DNA of 64,000 nucleotides from Ulva prolifera (GCA_023078555.1 CM041197.1:8712842-8776841), one strand, 5' to 3'. Counted from the first letter of the stretch, positions 49,601 to 62,649 are shown. Numbers and translations are program-made. Notes: generated by a model not told the origin, from the letters alone.

Positions 49601-52600
49601 ATCGGCTCTGTTGCGAAGGCATCCGTGCCTCTGGGACAGGCAAAGATTACGAAGCGGCCAAATCATTGACCCTGCAGGGGCTGCTGGAGTCGCTGCGGGA
49701 CGGCCAGTTCCTTGACGGCGCCACAGCGGCCGCCGCCGTCGAGCTCCTCACCGTCAATGACGCCCTCCGCGTCGTCGGCTACGCACGAATCTCCCTCGCT
49801 GCCGCGCCGTGGGGCACGTATGGCGCCGCCGTCGCCGTGCTGCCGCTGCCGCTGCGCCTCTACGCTGCCACGGCGGCCGGCGCGGCGCGAGCTACCAACG
49901 ATGCCGCGCTGCTGCTGCTGCTCGCGGGGTTCCTGTGGAGCGCGTGGGCGCCGCTCAGCGGCCCGGTCGGTACGTGGCTGCGGCAGGGGTGGGCGTCCTG
50001 GCGGCTGCAGCGGCGGCGGGTGCGGCCCCGTGTGGAGCTGACGATTGACATCTCCTGTACCAGCTTATGAAAACGTGTCAGTGCTTTAAATGCTGCCTCT
50101 GTGCATTTTTTCCTCGAGTCATTGTACCTTGCACTCCAGCTGCAACATTGCACAGTGCCATACCATAGTCATGAGTGACGATACTTCGGGCCATTGCGTA
50201 CGTTACCATGCATACACCGTCCAATGGGTTGAGGACGGATAAAAAGCTACCCCCTCCGTTTCAGGAGGTCGTGGGTTTGATTTGCGTGCGCTTTGGGGAA
50301 TCGAAACGGCCGTACGTGACCACCTCGCTTAGCACAGGAGGAGGCCCTGTGAGTTGCGTACAGTTGTCTGAGGGGGGTTTCCAGGTGGTTTACCCCTTCG
50401 GCATATGTGGTCGCGTCAATTCGGAGTTGTCAATGTCCAATAGGATACGGCTCAGTAAATTCAGATTTGCTTTACTTTACACCGCGCGATCGTGTTCTGC
50501 GGTCCATCGTACGGTGGAGCAATCCTGCCGTTGTGGGGCTGCATGTGCTGTGGGAGGCAGCTAGCGCAGGGGCGCATACCCGTGCGGGCGGCCTGTGCAG
50601 GACCACTTCGGGGCACGCAAGGCGGCGGACCTGTCAGCGGGGGCCCTACTTGCGCTCAAGCGGAGGCTCACATTCACCACCGTCCTGCAGCTCGCGTGCT
50701 GCGCTGTCATGGCAGTGTCAGGCCTCATGCTCGTTGCAGTATTCGCGACCCAGCACCTCCTGCCGCACCTTCTGCGCAAGTCCTACCCCATCTACGACGC
50801 GCAGCAGAGCGCGCCGGCACGGCCGTGGCTCCTTGCACGCAGCGCGCCAGCAGGCAGCGTGGCTACGGTGGAAGTGCGGGGCCCCCTTCATTGATTTGTA
50901 CAACCTGCACGATACAGATTCTCCGGCTGACAGTCTTTGCGTGACAGCGCCTGGGCCTAATGTGTGACCACCATACACGCACATGACGTCGTCAGGAGCC
51001 CTGCCTGTGTACAACTGACTCCAAGCGCTCATAACATGGAGCCTTGTAGATTCCTGATGGCTTTGCCGGTGCCGACCTCAGCGCTACCACGGCGCGGCCA
51101 GCACTCCGCGCCCCCGGCCCGCGCGATCCCGGCCGCTACCTCCTCCCAGAGGATTCCTCCGGCCTATCCACCCTCTCGCGCGCCGCGTTCGTTGTGCGGC
51201 TGCTGGTGCAGCTGAACGCCGCGTACGTTGCACAGCATGGCGTGGTGGCGCTGGCGCTCATCCTGCTGCTGTTCGCCCACCTCGCGGAGCTGCCGCGCAT
51301 CCGCACGATCGTCGTCACGCTCGCCGCCAGCGTCGGCCCCGTGCTCGAGTTCTGCGCGGTCATGGTGCCGATGGTGCTGTGCCTAGCTGTCAGCGGCGGC
51401 CTCACCGTCGGCGGCCCGAGGTGCGGACGCTTGCAGCTGTGGCCACAGGCGCTCCACTCCGCGTTTGCACTCGCACGCTGTGCGTCATGATTTGCCTTGG
51501 ACGAAAGACATGAATCACTCCTCAGTTGCGCATGGGCCAGCCAAGAAGTTGGATGTGTCCATGTGTGTTAGACTGCGGTCCGTGTGCGCAAATTTGCCTC
51601 ATCACAGACCGGGGCATCTACACCCTGGCTTCGGGCAGCCCCGGACTTGACACAACCTCAACCCCGATACTAACGATGGACTGCCGTACGTGTGATTGCC
51701 TGGTGCACGTGGGTCACAATGTAGTGAGTTGAACATTTCAATGTGGGTGCAGGTATGAGGCCCTGGCGTCGCTGTGGCCTTCGGTGGTGCTCCACATGTC
51801 CTACCTCTTCCTCGGCGACGCTGGCGACCTCAAGTCCGCCGTGCTCGGCACCGACTTCGAGCCCAGCTTCTTTGAGCTGGTGTGTGTGCCGCCATATCGC
51901 TCCTGCAGTCCGGGCCATGCTCCATGCGTGTGTGTAGTACGCCGCATGCACTTTAAAAATCTGAGTATTGCAACACCGCGTCAGCGGCAATGCGCAACAA
52001 TCCGACTGTGTGGGTGGATGTCAGACATGAGATGCAGATGTTGGACGGATGGAAGGCAGGGGCCAGCAGCGTTTGAAGTGATGGGCTCTGTCAAATATGC
52101 CTCTGTGCTCTGTCAGACAGAGCAATTTTCATGCTGGAGCAATGAGTAATTCTGGTTTTCATGTTTGGGTCCCATCCCCATCCACAAGCACCGCATGTGC
52201 CGAGCACCGGGCCCACGGTGCAGGTGCTCTCCATGCTAGACTACTACCTCCTGCCGACGCTGCTGCAATTCGTGGTGCTCAACATCCTGCTCGCGATTGT
52301 GTTTGACCGATTCATCGACATCAAGGCGCACGATGCGCACGCCGGGGACCCCTGGAAGCTCGAGCGGGAGGTCGCGGAGCAGCTCTTCCACATCCGGTGC
52401 GGCCCCCTGCAACAGTTTTGTTGGTGCTCTGCCATACAATGGCCAGAGTATTTGTAATTTGCAGCAATGCAGTTTCATGATCCAATCCAGCAGATGCTTC
52501 AAGTACGCGCGTGTGACTGTCCACCCCTGTCGGCGACTTGAACTCTTGCAAGCCTGTCTCCTGTGTGATGAGAGCACTGTGCATTGCGGTGCAGGGACGT

Positions 52601-52918
52601 GGTGCTTCGTGGCGCTATGCGCTACCACCGCATCGAGGGTGGCCTCAGGGGCCTCCACACGCTGAGCACCCCGCAGGAGCGGCGGCTGCGCATCATCCAG
52701 CTGCTCAGCGAGAAGATCGCCGGTGAGCTGCGGGACGGCCGCGCCTTTCAGGCTGCCTTTGCGCGCGGCGTCACCACTGAGCGGCCCATGTTTGACTGGA
52801 TCGCGCACATCGGCGCCGACGTCCCGGTGCGCGTGCCCTGCGTCCATGTCTGTTGGCCTAAATTATAGTGTGGCCCAACTCCAAAGCAGACACAGCGTGC
52901 TGCATAGCTTTTTGTGTG

Positions 52919-52950
<32 letters not shown>

Positions 52951-55900
52951 CTCGGCAAGCTTCCGTCTCTGGTTTTGGCTTGGAATGCAATGCGTACAAC
53001 AATGTGCCTGCACACCTTGCAGCAGCACCTGCGTCAGCATTGCCAGCAGCCGGAGCTTCTGCAGCCAGAGCTGTACACGTTTCTGGGACAGTCCGGCTGA
53101 CACAGCCGTGGCAGCAAGCTCCTGGGCCGCTGGCACCCTGCCCCATGTGTAAGGCCACATGCATGTGTTGTATCGGGTACAACGTGTCGTTATGCGTGGC
53201 CGATTCGATCTTGGAAACTTGCCGACAGGCACTTGAACTCAGCACGAGAAGCATTCAGGTTGACGTGGGTGCTTTGAGCTGTGTCCACGGTGCTGTGCAG
53301 ACGAGCCTCAGTGTGCACCCGCACAGCCTCCTCGGCCACCTGCAGAAGGCCCGCCGCGCGCGCCTGTCTGACCTCGACACCCGCACCCGCCCCTCTCACT
53401 CCTCAGCCGCCTCCTTCACGCTCACGTTCCCATGGCGGCCACGCCACAAGTCCACACGCAGCGCAGATTCAGCTCTAGGTCAAGGCGAAGCGCCTCCCAG
53501 ATCGCGCGAGGTGGTGAGCATGCCTGCGGCGCAGTATGCCCGCACGGGGGAGACCCCACTTGCGCAGACGCGGGCCGTCCGGTTGGACTGCCTCCGGCAG
53601 TGCTCCACAGCTGACATCCTGCAAATCGCAACGGCACACAGGGCGGAGATGGCTGCAGCCCGCGCAGACCTCGCCCAGCACTGGCGTGATCGGCAGGCCG
53701 CCGCGGCAGCGGTGCCGCCTCCCATGCCCGCCGTGGCCGCAGCGGCGGTGTTCCACCAGATCGAGCAGCGCCGCCGGGCGGCGCCGCCGCATCGGCTGCG
53801 GCCGCTGCGGTCGATGGCAGACCGGCCGCAGGGTCGGCCGCTGCGAGGAGGCGCTGCGGTGCTGGGGGAGCGGGCCGATGCTGCTGCACCTCCGGGCGGC
53901 GCACATGGCGGCGGCACCAGGGGCCGTGAGTTGCGGCAGCAGACAAGTGCACCACCGCAGCTGATGGCGTGTGCGGCAATGGGCACCCTTGTGCCTGCAG
54001 AATCTCCGCAATCCAGCCGTCGCAGTGAGCACAACGCTGCAGATCAACCTGGCACCGGTACCGTCCCTGGCGCGGCGGCTGAGCATGTACAGGATGGGCA
54101 GCCCCCAGTCACGCCGGAGGTTCACCGTCTGGACCCTGATCTTGTAGGCGCGGCGGGCTATGTGAATCAGCCACCGCAGCAGTCTCTGTATCATCGCCGA
54201 GTGCAGCGCGTGCTGGGATCCAGCGCAACACGAAGTGCAACGGCCCTCGAGTACAGCACCAACGGAACACATGTCGCAGTGGAGGTTCCTGCTGCACCCG
54301 CCGGCCCACCACCACGCCCCTGGTACAGTCTCTGGGGCAGGAGGCAGCGTAGGCGCGACCCCATGCATGAAGAGCCAGGTGGGGTCGGGGAAGGTTCTGA
54401 GGAGAGGCTGCGGAGCCAGGACGTACAGCATGCATTGCATCCCCTCTCCCGCGCTCTGCTGCCGCCCGCCCAGCAGAGCTCCGGCTGGACCCCTTGGAGA
54501 GCGGGCGCTGGCTCTCAGAAGAACGCTGACACGTGGAATGCGGAGGAGGATCCCTCATGGCTGGAGCCACTTCATTCAGTAGGCGCCGTTGGGGCCAGCC
54601 AGCACGGTGGGGGTGGCAGCAGCCATCGGCGCACAGCACGCAGCACAGATGCTGCAGAGCTACCAGCCTTGAACCGCAGCCAGCACTCGTCAGTGCATGA
54701 AGCAGATAAGGTCAGTGACAGTAGCGGCCGTCGGCATGTGCATGTTCCCTGCTGTGCGATGCATGAACCACGTGAGCCAGAAGTGCTGGAAGGACCAGGG
54801 GCTTGTGTTTGGCGGCCAACACAGGTCTCACAGCACGTGACGCGGAACACTTCCTGCGGCACCACGGCAAGCTGGGCACATTCAACTTTTGGCTGGCTTT
54901 GGTGGGCTCTCAGGGTGCAGTGGAATAGCCGGGTCGCTCCATACACACCATCGCGATCCGGGAGTGCAAGCGTGGTGTACTCAGTGGGGAGAGGGGTGGC
55001 GCAGTCGTTCACCGCAACTCTTGGCCGCATGTCATCGGTGTTTGCCGGTGCGGGTGCGCGGGAGCAGCTGCAGGAAATGCGGCAGGTGGAGGCGGAGGTG
55101 GCTGAGGCGTACATCACTGCGGAGGTGGAGCGCGCACAGCGTGCACAGCAGCGTTTCACAGCGCACCTACGCCACTACCTTGCGGCGCATCCGGAGCTCA
55201 AGGGAGAGATGGAGCAGGTCCTGGGTGGGGCAGCGTGGGTGCGCGAGGCCACGACCATGGATACGCAGGGTTCACATGGCACATCAAAACGAACAGACAT
55301 CATATGGGCATCAGAGGGGGTGACGGGCGTGGATGAAGGCGGCGCAGGTGCCGCCCAGCAAAGGTATGACTGACTTGGCATGATGCTGACAATTGCTTGA
55401 CTTAGTGGTACTCCTAGAGGAGCATTCAAGGACAGATCCACACGGCTGTGCTGGGAGAATGTGCATGCCTCCAGGGTTTGGATGTCTCGCCAACGCCGTC
55501 GACTAGCTTTGGGTGCCTCGGGAATAGCACGTGGCCTGTGGGGGAGGCTGTGCATGTGCTATGCACGGTTTGATGCAAGCACAACTCTCCGTGTGCAACG
55601 CCCTTACCTCCCTAATATCTATGCCCAAGTGAACATGCAGTGTGTTCGGCCTGCGCAAAGGGCGTACGCTCGGCTGATGCTGCTGAAGTATCTGCGCACG
55701 CATGCAACGTTCTCCAAGTCGTCTCTACGTGGGTGCCGGACAGTAGGATATTTGCACAATGGACTGAGCGTAGCTGGGTGCAGTTCAGGAGATGGCACGG
55801 CACCACATGTACACCGGCAGCGGCAACGGAGCCGCGTTGCTGGCAGGCGGCAGGAAACGTTCACGCAGGCAGCCTTTGGTTGGTTTGTGCGCAGAATCCT

Positions 55901-58900
55901 GTTTCTGGGTGGCGCATCCGAGCTAAGCCCTAGCCGCCGCGGCGGCTCAGCCCGCAGCTGGCACCTCCCCAGCCTCCTCTCCGCACGCCAGCCTTCTGAA
56001 CATCACATGTATGCCGCACGCAGAGCGGGACACCACGCTGGGCTAGGTGCGGCTTGCTTTAGACTCTGCTTTCAGTTCCGGAAATGTGGTATCCACGACA
56101 CAATCGAGCACGCGGCATGTGTTGATGGTGTGTTGGCCATCTAGAGCTGTAGGAAGGGTCATGGAGTCGATGGTGGCTCCCGCGCATTCCATGCAGGCCT
56201 CAGGCTCGCAGCCAGACAGTATTCTCAACATCGACTGGCGATAAGACCACTGGGCTCACACCGTATCACCATGTGCATGTACGGCATTGTTCAGATACAC
56301 ATACAATTGATAACCCCACAAGACGGTGCAGGAGGTAAGATCTTCACCCGGGCCGCAGCGGCATTTTCGGCGCTGGCACAGCGGCACCCACCGGCAGCCG
56401 CATCGCCCCGGGACGACGATCCCCCTGGGGAGTCACCCGGCCACGCAGCACCCCAGTTCCATGGCAGACGCCGCGGACTACTCGGTGGCCTCCGCGCCGT
56501 CTGTTCCCTCCCCAGCGCCATCGGCACGGCCATCTCCACGGTGTCGTCCCTGGGTGGCGGGCGTGAGGCTGCAGCCGCCACGGCGGTGCAGGCCCTCGCG
56601 GGTGCCCTGCGGCCACAGGAGCGGCTGCCGACGCTGGATGCAGGGACAGCCGGCACGCGGGTGCTATGGCAGGCGATGCTGAGCAACTACAGCCCGTCGG
56701 CCCTGCGGCAGGCGCAGCAGGCGCAGGAGGGGGATGAGGCGGGCTCGCCGTGTGCTGGACGTGATGCAGAACATCAAATGGCTTCCGGTGACACCCTCAC
56801 CAGGCACGTGCCCGTCCAGCTTCACTCACAGATGTGAGAAAAGTTGATGTTCTGTGTGCGCGCGCCTGCGGCGTTGATGCACGCAGTAATGCACGCAGTA
56901 ATGCATCTCCAGACAAACACGACAGGCCACTGCAGGCAACTCGATGGGACGTGACACTCTCACATGGCCTGTATGACCACGATGTCAACAAGCAAGCACT
57001 AGCTGTGCCTATGCGTGGCATGCAACGATCAGAGACGTGGCTCGTGCAGGGAGGCTGTGCTACGCAAGTGGCTGCAGGGTCAAGGCGTTCCCGCACCAGA
57101 GGCGGTCCCTCCATCAGGGCCCGGGGAGCGCACCGGCTCCTGCATCAGCCGCCCGGACATGCGCACATTGCTAAAACCCTTCGATGTGCGGCGGCTCGAG
57201 GCCACGCTGCGTGCTATGGACCCTGGCCAGCTAGCGACCGTTGCCGCCTGCTCTAGCGTGTTCTGGGTGTGCGGCCACGCGGTTGACAACCCTGAGGAGG
57301 TTGCGATGTATGCGATGGAGGCGAAGGAGCGGAGGTATGCAGCGCTCATCACTGTCCTCCATCGCAGAGGGCATATCCGGACCAGCGTCAAGCTTATGAT
57401 TCATTCAAGACCTGTTCAACTTAGCTCTGTGTTGTTTTGCCAGTGCACTCGCAAGCTGTATCTGTTGAGAGCCTCCAGGAAAGTCATCGGGTTGCGACCG
57501 TGCAGGCTGCAGAGCCACTGCCAGGCGCTGACCCTGAACATGCTGGAATCCTTGTCTAAGAGCGTACGGGCGGCCCGGCATGCGCTGCCGCCGCTGCATC
57601 CCCGGAGCCCCTGTCCACGCTCTGCCCGCCGGCGAGGCCCGCGCCCCCCCGCACACACCAGCAGCCGCCCCGCTGCCGGCGCCACATCTGATGTAGCGAG
57701 GATGCGGAGACAGCAAACACATGCACCACTGGCCGACGGCTCTCGAATGTGTCCTGGGATGCCTGACATCCCCCACAGCATGCGCAGCACGCCGGACGGC
57801 GAGCCAGGGTGCAGTGGTGCTGCCATCCCGCCGCTCAATCCCAATGGAGTGGACTTCAAGGAGTGGCATGGAGCCCTGAACACGGCGTATGCGGTGATGA
57901 AGGGCATGATAGGCAGCCTCCCCAGCGCGGACGTGCACGCCACACACTCGTCCGTGCTGCTGCTCTCGTTCGAGGCCTCAAAGATGGCGGCGCAGCTGCG
58001 GCGCGCTGTCTCAGACTTGCACACTCTGCAAGTATGATGTTCACTCCAGATCTGGATGTTCACTCCAGATCTGGTGTCAACATGCAACGCATGACTCCCA
58101 AGCATGCATGCATGTCAGCTTTGCTGACACTGCGGCCTCATTCTCAGCGACGGAGTCAATGATTGTGTATAGCCATATTGTGCAAAGCGTACCTGTTACA
58201 TCGCTTGTGGGTGTCAGTGAATGTGTCGTGGTTCGAGAAGCTGCAGACATGAAAAGAAATTATGAGCGGATGAGCTATAGCATACTTGCGTCGGTACATA
58301 AGCAGGATGTTCCAGCTGGCACGAAACAAGTAGTCTGAGCCTTGGATGTGTGCTGTGCAGGCCTCCCTGAGCGCTGCGCTGGAACGTGCGGGTGCCGCGG
58401 TGACCCGCTTCTGCCGCCTGATGCATGCGCGTAGCACGGTACAGCGCGTGGTCGCAGACAGTGCGCGGGCGGTGCGCCTCCGCCGCCTCGCGGCTGAGCT
58501 GCGTGCTGCCGGTGCAGCTGTCGCGGAGAGGCGGCTACAGGGTGCACATCGCGAGCGCACCACCGCAATGTGCCGTGGCCTCGTGCATGACATCGTGGCC
58601 GCGGCGGCCGCCCGTGGGGCCTTCCCGGCGGCCGTGCGTGCCGTCATGCGACGCCGCGTTGTGGTGCACTGCCGCCGTATTACCCTTGCGCTGGCCGATG
58701 CCGCTACACATGCTGCAGGCGTCCGGACAGGCGCAAGGGCCGCAGTTGCAGCCTCAGCGGCGACAGAGCGTTGGGTCACCGACGCGCGGGCGATGCGTGC
58801 GGCAGGCGAGCAGGACGCAATGCGGCGGTGGCTACGTCGGTTTGTGCAAGCGCTTGCAGCTAGTACCCCTGCACTGTCGCGGCACAAGTCTCGGCTGATT

Positions 58901-58951
58901 GCTGAGGGTTTGTTGGATGGCATGATCAATGAATTGGTCCAACGGCCTTAG
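40617..58951 (+). CDS. Giant polycystin-type cation channel with polyproline and Ig-like repeat ectodomain
   Basis: Exons read with matching phases: about 40617-43320, 43657-~43947, 44191-44503, 44777-45020, 45123-46139, 46405-46738, 47295-47503, 47921-48622, 48970-49275, 49678-~50020, 50600-50873, ~51107-51420, 51753-51879, 52224-52396, 52595-52826, 53301-55363, further exons, then about 57060-57333, ~57520-58031 and 58361-58951 (TAG). A Ser/Pro wall-like tract leads into five Ig-like repeats with D-x-x-D/E-G-D-(I/L)-S/T signatures (DNVDGDISS, DAWEGDLTP, DAEDGDLSP, DAEDGDLST) and Cys-rich linkers. The channel part begins with WYNATTEVDPNTGIPYAF and LLESLRDGQFLDGATAA, resembling the polycystin extracellular domain. 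Hydrophobic segments follow (VVALALILLLFAHLAE, VLEFCAVMVPMVLCLAV, LQFVVLNILLAIVFDRFID), the last matching the polycystin S6. A long disordered, partly coiled-coil cytosolic tail ends the protein. The start codon and exons between 55.4 and 57.0 kb are uncertain, and the tail could be a separate gene. Confidence 0.7.
40846..42390 (+). repeat. Ser/Pro-coding tract with six 108-bp tandem repeats and one frame-breaking C
   Basis: About 1.5 kb coding almost only Pro and Ser in PPSPPPP-like runs, as in pherophorins and extensins. Inside it, copies of a 108-bp unit start at CCTTTT positions 41091, 41199, 41307, 41415, 41523 and 41632. The fifth interval is 109 bp because one C run (near 41546-41552) has seven C instead of six. 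This shifts the frame, so the upstream frame stops at 41777 and the Ig-like domains continue in the next frame. Confidence 0.95.
50200..50490 (+). repeat. SINE-like dispersed repeat with possible tRNA-type promoter boxes
   Basis: Located between two polycystin exons. The 5' part contains ATGGGTTGAGGACGG (A-box-like) and, about 45 nt later, GTGGGTTTGATTTGCG, close to the B-box consensus GGTTCGANTCC. The body from 50310 to 50480 matches the minus-strand copy at 9800-9975. It ends in a CTTTACTTTAC tail. A tRNA-derived SINE fits; the box matches are imperfect. Confidence 0.55.
52920..52950 (+). repeat. 31-nt poly-G run in a polycystin intron
   Basis: Thirty-one consecutive G residues about 93 nt after the donor at 52827. 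The intron runs to 53300. Confidence 0.95.
58031..58076. repeat. Short tandem duplication after an exon end
   Basis: TGTTCACTCCAGATCTGG occurs twice in a row, starting just after the polycystin exon that ends near 58031. Confidence 0.8.
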
Positions 58952-59671
58952 CAGCAGTCCGTCTTGATCCACATGGAAGGGCGAAAGGATGAAGCTGATG
59001 AGTTACGTTGTCGATATGACGAAGCTATGGGTGCGGCGGTGGAGGATGGCGAGTCGCGTATTTGGAAAAAAGGTAGGTGTGCAGTACACATGCAGGGGGT
59101 TTGGACCAGGGTGGATTTCGAAAGTGTCAATTGTAATTGTTGTCCTGAATTGCAAGGTCTGCACACAGCAGTGAGTTTGCCTGAGAGTTGTTCCGAATTG
59201 ACAGTAAAGTGGTGTGCAAGCTGGAAACTACACACTGACAGAGCAGTCGACAAAAATCCACCAAAGCCCCATCAACACACAACGCCGAAACAGAAAACTT
59301 GCGTCTGCCTATCCGCCCATCTACTCCATCATGCATCATTCCCCCGGCTCCAGCCAACCTGAACTGCAGCCAATCGTCGCAACGGCTCATCCATGCTGCC
59401 AAGCCCCGCGCACCTCGCTTCCACGTCTTGGCGCTATAGCCCAGACGACGGGAAAACTGCCGCCCTCTGCCATCACCCCCATCTTTCCTCCCCGCCAGGC
59501 CTTCACAACCAAAGCCACCAGATGCAGCCTCGAGCTGCTCTGGCAGCTGCATCAATCACACTACACTGGCCCTTTCATCACACGTAGCACCATGAGAGTT
59601 ACTGGCCTGGAGCAATCCAGGGGCGTCCCTGGTTGCCTACACCGCCCAATGCCAGTGCTGCTGCCCCCCAC
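58952..59671. other. Convergent 3' region between polycystin and FMN-protein genes
   Basis: The two flanking genes point toward each other, so this region should hold both 3' UTRs. Open frames here, including a plus-strand one running from 59214 to 60077, overlap the minus-strand gene antisense and carry no motif. Confidence 0.4.
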
Positions 59672-60957
59672 CTACGCGGCCTCCAGCAGCACGGCCCGCA
59701 TCGCCTGCGCCGCCTCCTCCGGCGTGTGCACCTTCCGCCGGAACTGCAGCCGGTGCACCGTGCAGTCCCAGCCGCGGCGGATGCGGATGTCCGCGCCCGC
59801 CGCATCGATCGAGATCACCGACGCCTCAACCCCCCGGAGCTCCCCCCCCTCCATGCCCCCCTCCTCCGCGGCCGGCGCCGCGGCGGCGCTCGCGTGCCAC
59901 TGCAGCTCCTCTCCACCAGCATCGCCGAGGAAGTGTGTCGCGAGGTCCGCCGAGAAGCGCGCGGTGAGGGCGTCGGTCGTCTCCTGGGGGTGGTACGTCA
60001 CGATGTTGTCGGGGCGCGTGCCCGCGTACTCCGCGGGGTCGATCCACGACATCGTGCCAAAGCCGCCGACAAAGTAGATGTCGCGGATGTGCATCATGCG
60101 GTAGAAGCGGAACGAGTCTGAGATGACGCGGCGCTTGCTCGGCGACTCGGAGTGCTTTGGCAGGAAGATGTCCTTCGCGCGTCCCTGCACGCCACGGACA
60201 CTTTCTGTGATACAGGCACCGCATGCACTGTCATCACCGAGGCACCAACCTGCTTCAACCTCATGTGTGCAACGATGCTGCAGCAGAACAGATGGCCATG
60301 GCGGAAGTGGCAGCAGGCAGTGGTGAGGACGGGTCCCACACGTGCACAGGGCAAAACTCGTGTGTTTGTGTGCGTGTGACACAAGCCTCAGAACCACAGC
60401 CAAGTGAGCGATCAACAGCGCCTCTGCGAAGCTTCTTGAAGAATCTAGCGGTGCTCATCAGGTTGCATCATCGGCTTCACACAGAAACGAACACAACCCC
60501 AATGCGCAATGCGGATACACCCCGCCGTACCCTGTGCACTGTAGCAAGCCCCTGCCAACACAGTCAGGACACGAATTGTCGCGGGAGTGACGATGCCGAG
60601 GTATAAGTTGTCGCAGCACACTGCATTCCATGCAGTTCTGTTGCACGCGGCCTCACATTCCTCCACTCAGCGGGGCCCAGTGCGGACCTGCATCTCGTCG
60701 GGCAGCTCGTAGACGTCGCCGAAGATGGTGACGCGCGCGTCCGACAGGCCGAGCCAGCCGGGCATCTGCACGACGAGCGAGCACCGGGGGTCCTCCTGGA
60801 GGTTGTTGCTGTGGATGGAGAGGGGGGAGAGGCAGAAGATGGGGTGGCCGGCGCCGTCGGCGGCAAAGTCGACGAGCATGCCGAAGGGGTACCCCGCGCG
60901 GCGGTGGTGCATGTACGACATGTTGGTGCACAGGTGCGCATACTGCGAGCCCTCGAT
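59672..60957 (-). CDS. FMN-binding split-barrel protein (PPOX-like) with DUF2470-like C-terminus
   Basis: Minus-strand exons 60957-60688 and 60184-59672 (TAG) join in phase 0; an upstream exon carrying the N-terminus is missing. The first gives GYPFGMLVDFAADGAGHPIF, LSIHSNNLQEDPRCSLVVQ and DARVTIFGDVYELPDE, the core of the pyridoxamine-phosphate-oxidase-like FMN split barrel. The second gives FRFYRMMHIRDIYFVGGFGT and WIDPAEY, the end of the barrel, then a domain with VISIDAAGADIRIRRGWDC resembling DUF2470. This layout matches plant plastid proteins of the Arabidopsis At1g51560/At3g21140 type and is related to HugZ-like heme-handling proteins. Substrate and reaction are unknown here. The first exon's acceptor is GTGCAG and its donor GTCCGC. 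Confidence 0.75.
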
Positions 60958-62649
60958 CTGCACGCCGGCCGCCCCTCACGTGTGCGCACACATGCGTGTA
61001 TGCTATGCATGACCTCTGGCTGGGCCCCGTGCGTCTGCAGTCGCATGTGTGGCTGAGGTGCTGCAGCCACGTGTGAGCAACTGTGTGTCGGCTGACTGAG
61101 CCGCAGGATGCCCTGGCGGACTCGCTGGCATGAAGTGGCTGCGGTGTATGCATGCACATGAAGTATGGGTGTTGTATGTGCCGGCAGGACGCGTCACGGA
61201 GCGTCCCATGGCCGCTGTCGGGATGCGCCAATGTCAGGCTGCAGACTGTGGACGGCATGGATCCTCTGCGTGATGCTCCTCTGTGCTGCAGAGTGTTTGG
61301 GAATGCGGTGCCGATTTTTGACAGCTTACGACATGGAGGCGCTATGTTCAGCAGCGGCATGTCCACCAGCGGCTACAACTGTCGCCAGAGCACATGCACT
61401 GGCGACGTGATCGCCAATGCTACGAGTTCTAATCGCAAGCAGCGAGAAGCCATGGGTCGTGGGCAACCAAGCGTGTCAAGAAGCTCATGGCGGAGGCAGG
61501 ACATTGCTGTGAGGTGAGGCTGGTGAACGGCACAACAAGATGTGGCGCGGTCTGGCGCATTCTGAGAAATGTGACATACAGACCAGACAGCGGGAGGAGC
61601 ACACCAGATTCCGAACGGCAAGTGTTGGTCTGGGTAGAGCATATCGCGATGTGGCGCTCTCCACAGCTGAGCCAGCTGGTGTGCCAGTCAGGCCTTCTTT
61701 CTGAGAAGCATCACTCAACCCCGGGGGCTTGCCTGCAGCACCGGAGTTTAAGCCTTCCCCAGCGCCATTTCCTGCAACGCTGTGCGCTGGTGTGCAATGA
61801 GAGGTGTCATGTCATTGCTGAGAGGACGCCTCGTGCAACAACTAGTGCACTGATCAGTGTGGCTACACACGGCGATGCATCGCAGTGTACACAGCGCCCA
61901 GTCGAAGAAGATGCAGAGTCTATCGCCAGTTCTGGGGTACGGCGTGTGCAAGCGAAGGCCGATAAGGCCAGCGCTAGTGCCGAGCTTCAAACGGACGACA
62001 CGGACGGATCCCGCACCTGAAGATTTACTACCATGACCTTTTCCAGAAGGAGTTGCAGGGCTCTCTGATCGTTCTGCCAGAGGAACTATCCGTGCCGCGA
62101 TGCGCAGAGTGCATGAATTCCGCAAACTGGGGCGCACGGACGGCTGGTTCAAAGACACACGGGGGCCAGTACAGGCCATATCGTGGCACCTTCAGACTAG
62201 AAATGTCGTGATTACTCTCATCATGCTTTTGCGCCTCGTGTTGCTGCTATGGCACGCTCGGCACTCCGGCCGCTGACCATCTACCGAACTGGCTCCAGAC
62301 AGGCGAAGGTGCACGGAGGAACAATGCTGTCCAAGTAATGCGCTTTGGAGCACATGCACTCATGTGTGATGCCGCCTTCGTCTTTTGAGAGTCGTCTGCA
62401 CGCAACGCTGTGCATGGCGACTGGTGCTGCTGCCGTCAAGAATCCCACATGTTCAAACGACGGTCTATGTATGCGAAGGAGCACGAGCGAATTTACGTCA
62501 CACATCCTTCCAATATTGGTGTCGTCACGCATGTCTGCCCCTTTTTGCATAGCTATCTCTGAAATCTGAAGGTGGGCGTGCCGGGACAGCGTCGGCTTCT
62601 GGTCTCCACATCGCCGTTCTCTTGGGTGAATTGGTCACCGCAGCTTCGC
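60958..62649. other. Region between FMN-protein gene and purM, no supported gene
   Basis: The missing first exon and promoter of the FMN-protein gene should lie here on the minus strand, but no frame could be tied to it. A 177-codon plus-strand frame (61487-62020) and a 143-codon minus-strand frame (61748-62179) show no family motif. Confidence 0.4.
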
